From positions 1 through 40,220 of the forward strand of contig JANXQL010000047.1 in assembly GCA_025356815.1 (NCBI GenBank): DNA of 40,220 nucleotides, given 5' to 3'. The translations under genes were made by a program, and so were the position numbers. The notes beneath the pieces are model-generated. The model was given only the letters and a program-made list of their open reading frames with translations, was not told the origin of the DNA and searched no databases. The stretch comes from Pseudomonadota bacterium (GTDB lineage Bacteria; Pseudomonadota; Gammaproteobacteria; Steroidobacterales; Steroidobacteraceae). Below, piece by piece: positions 33,853 through 40,220 of the stretch; positions within the stretch are counted from its first letter, which is position 1, and the number at the start of each line of letters is the position of its first letter.

Positions 33853-35493
33853 ATGAGCCATTCGCTGCCCGTCGGATCGAACGAACTGCTGGCGCGGCTG
33901 GCCGCGCACGCGCAGCGCCTGCAGGCGCTGCGCCCGGGCGAGCTGTACGCACAGGGCCAGGGCCGCCAGTCGCGCTACACCCTCGAGGCGGAGGGCCTGA
34001 TCGTCGACTGCTCGCGCCAGCTGATCGACGAGCCCGCCTGGCGCGCGCTGCTCGAGCTCGGTGCCGCCGCCGCGATCCCGGCCGCCGCCCGGCGGATGTT
34101 CGACGGCGAGGTCATCAACCACACCGAGCACCGCCCGGCGCTGCACGTCGCGCTGCGCGCGCGCGGCGGCGCGCCGCTGCAGGTCGGCGGCGTGGACGTG
34201 CGCGAGGCGGTGCGGGCCGAGCGCGCGAAGCTCGCCGCGTTCGTGGCGGGGATCCGCGGCGGCGTCCGGCGCGGCGCCGGCGGCGAGCGGTTCACCGACG
34301 TCGTCAACGTCGGCATCGGTGGCTCGGACTTAGGTCCTGTGATGGCGACCGAGGCGCTGAAGGCCTACGCGCGCGGCGGTCCTTCGCTGCACTTCGTCTC
34401 CAACATCGACGGCACCGAGGCGGTCGATCTGATCGCGCGGCTGAACCCGGCGACGACGCTGGTGCTGATCTGCTCGAAGACGTTCACGACCCAGGAGACG
34501 CTCACCAACGCCCGGCGGATGCGCGCCTGGATCGCGGCCGGCGTCGGCGAGGCGAACCTCGCCCGGCACTTCGCCGCGATCTCGACCAACCATGCGGCGA
34601 TGGATGCGTTCGGCGTCGCCGCCGATGCGCGCTTCACGATGTGGGACTGGGTCGGCGGGCGCTACTCGCTGTGGTCGGCGGTGGGCCTTGCGATCGAGCT
34701 TGCGATCGGCACCCGGCACTTCGAGGCGATGCTCGAGGGCGCGAACGCCATCGACACGCACTTCGCAGCCACCGACGGCGAGGCGAACCTGCCGCTGGTG
34801 CTGGGCCTGCTGTCGGTCTGGAACGGCAACTTCCTGGGCTGCCACTCGCACGTCGTGCTGCCGTACGCGCAGCGCCTGCACCGGCTGCCGGCCTACCTGC
34901 AGCAGCTGACGATGGAATCCAACGGCAAGAGCGTGCGCCGCGACGGCAGTCCGGTCGAAGGACCCACCGGCACCGTGATCTGGGGCGAGCCCGGCTCGAA
35001 CGGCCAGCACTCGTTCTTCGAGCTTCTGCACCAGGGCACGCATCGCATCGCGGCGGACTTCCTGCTGCCGTACGAGTCGCCGACCGGCAAGCTCGCCGAC
35101 GCGATCCTCACCGCCTCGAACGCGCTGGCGCAGGCGAACGCGCTGGCGCGCGGCCGTACGCTTGAGGACGTGCTCGCAGATCCCAGGGTCCAGGCCGCGG
35201 GCGCGGCGGGCGCGGCGCTCGCGCCGCACCGGGTCCACCCGGGCGGCCGGCCGTCGACGATCATCGCCTTCGAACGGCTCGACCCGTCGACGCTGGGCAA
35301 GCTGATCGCCCTGTACGAGCACCGCGTCTACGTCGAGAGCCTGCTGTGGGGCATCAACCCGTTCGACCAGTGGGGTGTCGAGCTCGGCAAGGTGCAGGCC
35401 GAGGCGCTGGTGCCCGTGCTGCAGGTCGTCCCGGGTGAGCTCGGCGCGCACGCATGGCTGCGGGCGGCGCTGCAGGCCACCGGGCTCGACTGA
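33853..35493 (+). CDS. pgi: Glucose-6-phosphate isomerase
   Basis: Pgi interconverts glucose 6-phosphate and fructose 6-phosphate in glycolysis and gluconeogenesis. The 546-residue length is standard. Family motifs: NVGIGGSDLGPVM, SNIDGTEAVDLIARLNP, SKTFTTQETLTNA (phosphate-binding), MWDWVGGRYSLWSAVGL, QQLTMESNGKSVRRDG, WGEPGSNGQHSFFELLHQGTHRIAADF, and the C-terminal ESLLWGINPFDQWGVELGK. ATG 33853 follows GGAG by six bases. It stands near a glucan-degrading locus that yields glucose phosphates, but it is an essential central gene and its position may be coincidence. Confidence 0.97.
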   Translation: MSHSLPVGSNELLARLAAHAQRLQALRPGELYAQGQGRQSRYTLEAEGLIVDCSRQLIDEPAWRALLELGAAAAIPAAARRMFDGEVINHTEHRPALHVALRARGGAPLQVGGVDVREAVRAERAKLAAFVAGIRGGVRRGAGGERFTDVVNVGIGGSDLGPVMATEALKAYARGGPSLHFVSNIDGTEAVDLIARLNPATTLVLICSKTFTTQETLTNARRMRAWIAAGVGEANLARHFAAISTNHAAMDAFGVAADARFTMWDWVGGRYSLWSAVGLAIELAIGTRHFEAMLEGANAIDTHFAATDGEANLPLVLGLLSVWNGNFLGCHSHVVLPYAQRLHRLPAYLQQLTMESNGKSVRRDGSPVEGPTGTVIWGEPGSNGQHSFFELLHQGTHRIAADFLLPYESPTGKLADAILTASNALAQANALARGRTLEDVLADPRVQAAGAAGAALAPHRVHPGGRPSTIIAFERLDPSTLGKLIALYEHRVYVESLLWGINPFDQWGVELGKVQAEALVPVLQVVPGELGAHAWLRAALQATGLD

Positions 35494-35638
35494 CGTGCTC
35501 GCGGCGCTCGAGCAGGGCGATCGACGGCTTCGGGTCGGGGCGATCGCCCGCGCCGGGAATCGAGCCGGGCCGGGCGACGTCGCGGTCAACGACCCGGGAC
35601 GTGCGGGGCGCGCGCCGCCGCGGGATCTAAAATCGACT

Positions 35639-35682
35639 GATTATTGAAAATAATCGGCTCTTATAATCATTCTGTATTAATA
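35639..35682 (+). promoter_or_regulatory. AT-rich palindrome and promoter of the H-NS family gene
   Basis: The perfect inverted repeat GATTATT-GAA-AATAATC (35639-35655) is followed by a consensus -10 TATAAT (35662-35667). A second palindrome, TATTAATA, lies near 35675-35682. The -35 region falls inside the first palindrome. The AT island stands out from the GC-rich surroundings and is 38 bases upstream of the gene, so it is a likely binding site for the H-NS-like product itself or another repressor. Confidence 0.65.
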
Positions 35683-35719
35683 TCCCGGCAGCATTTTTCG
35701 CTGCGCCGAGGACGAGCCG

Positions 35720-36136
35720 ATGAAATCGCTGGTTGAGCTGCAGAACGAGATCCAGACGCTGCAGCAGCAGGCCGCGGAGCTGCGCAGCCGCGAATTCGAC
35801 CGCACGGTCGCCGACATCGTCGCGCAGATGGCCGCCTTCGGGATCACGCTCGCACAGCTCAAGGGCGCGATGAAGAAGGTCCCGGCCGGCCCGGGCAAGG
35901 GCAAGGGGCAGGGCAAGGGTCGGCCCAGGGCCGGCGCTCGTCCCGCGGCGCGGACCGCCACCGCCAGACGCGGCAAGGCCGGTGCGAAGGCAGGTGCCAA
36001 GACCGGCAGTCGCGGGCCGGCGCGGATCAAGTTCCGGGGCCCGGCCGGCGAGACCTGGAGCGGCCGCGGCAAGACCCCGACCTGGCTCAAGGCGCTGCTC
36101 GCCTCCGGCCGGCAGGCCGACGACTTCCGGATCTGA
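35720..36136 (+). CDS. H-NS family nucleoid protein with long basic linker
   Basis: A 138-residue DNA-binding protein. Residues 1-50 are a coiled-coil oligomerisation segment (SLVELQNEIQTLQQQAAELRS) and a helix up to QLKGAMKKV. Residues about 55-100 are an unusually long Gly/Ala/Lys/Arg linker (GKGKGQGKGRPRAGARPAAR, GKAGAKAGAKTG). The end, IKFRGPAGETWSGRGKTPTWLKALLASG, is the H-NS C-terminal DNA-binding motif (YRGPDGETWSGRGRxPxWL type) common in Xanthomonadales and Burkholderiales. ATG 35720 has GAGGA eight bases upstream. H-NS proteins silence AT-rich and acquired DNA. The histone-H1-like linker is longer than usual. Confidence 0.92.
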   Translation: MKSLVELQNEIQTLQQQAAELRSREFDRTVADIVAQMAAFGITLAQLKGAMKKVPAGPGKGKGQGKGRPRAGARPAARTATARRGKAGAKAGAKTGSRGPARIKFRGPAGETWSGRGKTPTWLKALLASGRQADDFRI

Positions 36137-36201
36137 CGCCCGCCGGGCCCGCGGCGCCCGCCGGGGGGGCATAACACCCGGCGCCGTCGCTCAAATGCGA
36201 C

Positions 36202-36230
36202 CTTGATCCGCGGGCAGGGCGCCTCCACTA
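36202..36230 (+). promoter_or_regulatory. Candidate heat-shock (sigma32-type) promoter of lon
   Basis: CTTGATC (36202-36208), a 14-base spacer and CTCCACTA (36223-36230) partly match the sigma32 consensus (CTTGAAA, 11-16 bases, CCCCATNT). Lon is a heat-shock gene in gammaproteobacteria, which supports the idea. The -10 match is only about half. Confidence 0.35.
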
Positions 36231-36304
36231 AGCTATCCTTGGACTTCCTGTCGCAGCGGCTCACGGCGAGTCGCGCGACCGTCCCGTCCGCCCAAGGAAC
36301 ACCC

Positions 36305-38779
<2,475 letters not shown>

Positions 38780-38993
38780 CGCGGGCAGCTCGCGGGCGCG
38801 CCCGACCGCGCCCGGGGCGCAAGATGATCCCGCCCCCTGTTTGACCCCAGTCCGCGTCCGTACATTCGGCAATGTTCAGGCAGGCGACGGTCGGCGTCTG
38901 ATGCGGTCTTCGGCACCGTGGTAGGGACTCGACCCAGGAGGGGGCCGTCGGTCGTTGAACCGGCGGGTGTCGCAGGAGCACGCACCGGTAAGC
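38780..38993. other. Intergenic stretch between lon and wecA
   Basis: 214 bases without a recognisable gene or tRNA. It contains a small hairpin ACATT-CGGC-AATGT (near 38862-38875), a TTGACC at 38841 without a well-placed -10, and a strong AGGAGG-type ribosome site at 38936-38942. The last could serve a TTG start at 38955 in frame with wecA. Confidence 0.4.
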
Positions 38994-40088
38994 ATGAGTC
39001 ACTGGATCCCAGCACCGGCCCTGCTCAGCGCGGTCGCCACCGCCGTGGCGATGCTGCTGCTGCGTCCGGCGGCCGGGCACATCGGCCTGCTCGATCGCCC
39101 GAGTGGCCTTGAGGGCCACAAGCGCCACAGCGGCGCGATCCCGGTGGTGGGTGGGCTTGCGATGCTGTGCGGCCTCCTGGCTGCGGTGATCGCGACCCCG
39201 GGCGGGGCGTTCGACGCGCGCGTGTTCCTGGTCGCCGCCGCGATCCTGGTCGTCGTCGGCGCGCTCGACGACGCGTTCACGCTCTCGCTGCGGCTGCGGC
39301 TGCTCGCCCAGAGCAGCGCCGCACTGTGGATGTACTCGGTCGCAACCGCGGGCGTGCGGGTCACCACGCTGGGCGACCTGTTCGGTACCGGCGCCAGCGA
39401 CTTCTCGGCCGTCGCGCCGGCCGCGACCGTGGTCGTGGTGGTCGCCGGCGTCAACGCCTTCAACATGCTCGACGGCCTCGACGGGCTCGCAGGCGGCGTC
39501 GCGCTGGTGGCGTTGATGCTCCTGCTCGGCGCGCTGCCGGCGCCGCTGTGCCCGGCCTTCACGCAGGTCGTGCTCGCGCTGATCGGCGGACTGTCCGCCT
39601 TCCTGCTGTTCAACGCCCCGTTCGGACTCAACCGGCGCTTTCGCTCGTTCATGGGCGATGCGGGCAGCACGCTGCTCGGCTTCTCGCTCGCGACCGTGAT
39701 GATCAGCGCAAGCCAGGGCAAGGCCGCGCTCGCGACGCCCATCACGATGGCCTGGCTCGTGCTCGTGCCCTCGACCGACCTCGTCTGGAGCGTGCTGCGC
39801 AGGCTCGCGCGCGGCCGCTCGCCGATGCAGCCCGATAATCAGCACCTGCACCACACGCTGATGGCGGCGGGACTGTCGGCGCGCGCGACCTGCGTCGCGC
39901 TCGTGCTCACCGCGCTGGTCGGCGGGCTGGCGGGACTTGCTCTGGAACACCACCACGCGCCCGAGTGGCTGTCGTTCGTGCTGTTCGTGCTCGCAGGCGG
40001 AGGGATCGTGCTTGGCAGCCACGCGCTCAGGGCCGCCCGCGCGCGCGCCCGTGGCGGGCTTGCGACCGACAGCGCGCGCGCCGACTAG
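38994..40088 (+). CDS. wecA: Undecaprenyl-phosphate GlcNAc-1-phosphate transferase (WecA-like)
   Basis: An integral membrane enzyme that moves a sugar phosphate from a UDP-sugar to undecaprenyl phosphate, starting O-antigen or other surface glycans. The 364-residue product has about ten membrane segments and the family motifs [27 protein letters not shown], the Asp pair in [36 protein letters not shown], and the His motif [10 protein letters not shown]. The E. coli WecA order is kept, including the PEWxxxVLFxLA end. ATG 38994 fits the usual N-terminus; TTG 38955 has a better ribosome site and would add 13 residues. The stop TAG (40086-40088) is at the very edge of an IS5-family element, so the last residues may have been changed by the insertion. 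Confidence 0.92.
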   Translation: MSHWIPAPALLSAVATAVAMLLLRPAAGHIGLLDRPSGLEGHKRHSGAIPVVGGLAMLCGLLAAVIATPGGAFDARVFLVAAAILVVVGALDDAFTLSLRLRLLAQSSAALWMYSVATAGVRVTTLGDLFGTGASDFSAVAPAATVVVVVAGVNAFNMLDGLDGLAGGVALVALMLLLGALPAPLCPAFTQVVLALIGGLSAFLLFNAPFGLNRRFRSFMGDAGSTLLGFSLATVMISASQGKAALATPITMAWLVLVPSTDLVWSVLRRLARGRSPMQPDNQHLHHTLMAAGLSARATCVALVLTALVGGLAGLALEHHHAPEWLSFVLFVLAGGGIVLGSHALRAARARARGGLATDSARAD

Positions 40089-40220
40089 GGCCTGTTAACA
40101 CTATGTGATATGCTATGCGGCATGGAAATCAGCGCAGAGCAGTTCAGTCGGATCGAGGCGTTCCTGCCGGTACAGCGCGGCAACGTCTCGCTCTGCAACC
40201 TCGAAGTCGTCAACGCGATC
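40088..40220 (+). mobile_element. IS5-family insertion sequence, left end (runs off the window)
   Basis: From about 40088 the sequence GGGCCTGTTAACA looks like the terminal inverted repeat of an IS5/IS427-group element. A transposase reading frame begins 34 bases inside. The preceding TA (40086-40087), or CTA, would be the target site. Only the left end is visible, so the second repeat and the target duplication cannot be checked here. Confidence 0.75.
40122..40220 (+). CDS. IS5-family transposase, N-terminal part
   Basis: From ATG 40122 the frame reads MEISAEQFSRIEAFLPVQRGNV then SLCNLEVVNAI to the window edge (33 codons). This is the characteristic opening of IS5/IS427-group DDE transposases (MEIxxxQFxRIxxxLPxQRGNV, SxxNLxVxNA). 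In this group the protein is often split into two frames by programmed frameshift; that part is outside the window. Confidence 0.85.
   Translation, partial: MEISAEQFSRIEAFLPVQRGNVSLCNLEVVNAI

Noticed and set aside
38780-38993. tRNA or small RNA gene between lon and wecA
   Set aside because: No cloverleaf, CCA end or T-loop sequence could be found; only a short 5-bp hairpin is visible.

Overview
The window is a high-GC chromosomal segment. Most of its genes look gammaproteobacterial, probably Lysobacterales/Xanthomonadales-like. The clues are ClpX, Lon, WecA, a short H-NS family protein, a carboxypeptidase-regulatory-domain TonB receptor paired with a tryptophan-halogenase-like flavoprotein, and a LacI regulator. 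Assignments rest on recalled family features, since no search was run. The exception is the left edge: clpP and the divergent PH-domain membrane gene beside it read as actinobacterial (Thermoleophilia-like) rather than gammaproteobacterial.

Layout. 1-1021: partial PH-domain membrane gene (minus) and clpP (plus). 1078-2544: clpX with its own promoter-like sequence, leader hairpins and a strong terminator. 2.6-4.4 kb: a small NTF2-like lipoprotein and a secreted phosphoesterase. 4.4-24.6 kb: a carbohydrate island. An esterase lipoprotein and a sugar-ABC ATPase face left. A LacI regulator with a mirror-image pair of operator-like sites faces right, followed by a TonB-dependent receptor, a halogenase-like flavoenzyme, a GH144-type endo-beta-1,2-glucanase, an ABC binding protein, two permeases, a large secreted protein of unrecognised type, a GH94 phosphorylase of the NdvB/SOGP kind and a GH1 beta-glucosidase. 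From the halogenase to the GH94 gene every junction overlaps by 1 or 4 bases. The GH1 gene carries an in-frame TGA exactly where the conserved Trp of the NFEW motif belongs.

24.8-28.7 kb: an unknown secreted protein, a TPR protein and a lipocalin-like protein (minus), then a small membrane protein (plus). 28.6-33 kb: a decayed C-terminal fragment of a BNR/sortilin-like repeat protein, a Phd-RelE/ParE type toxin-antitoxin pair, then the intact 1081-residue repeat protein (all minus). 33-40.1 kb: dnaQ, pgi, an H-NS family gene behind an AT-rich palindromic promoter, lon and wecA. The right edge enters an IS5-family element whose end abuts the wecA stop codon.

Inferred physiology: the receptor brings beta-1,2-glucan (for example osmoregulated periplasmic or cyclic glucans of other bacteria) across the outer membrane. 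The GH144 lipoprotein cuts it to sophoro-oligosaccharides and the ABC importer moves them inward. GH94 phosphorolysis then yields glucose 1-phosphate, and GH1 would hydrolyse the remaining disaccharide. The LacI protein probably controls both arms. clpX and lon, neighbours in most proteobacteria, are here about 33.8 kb apart, so the cargo between them may be inserted material.
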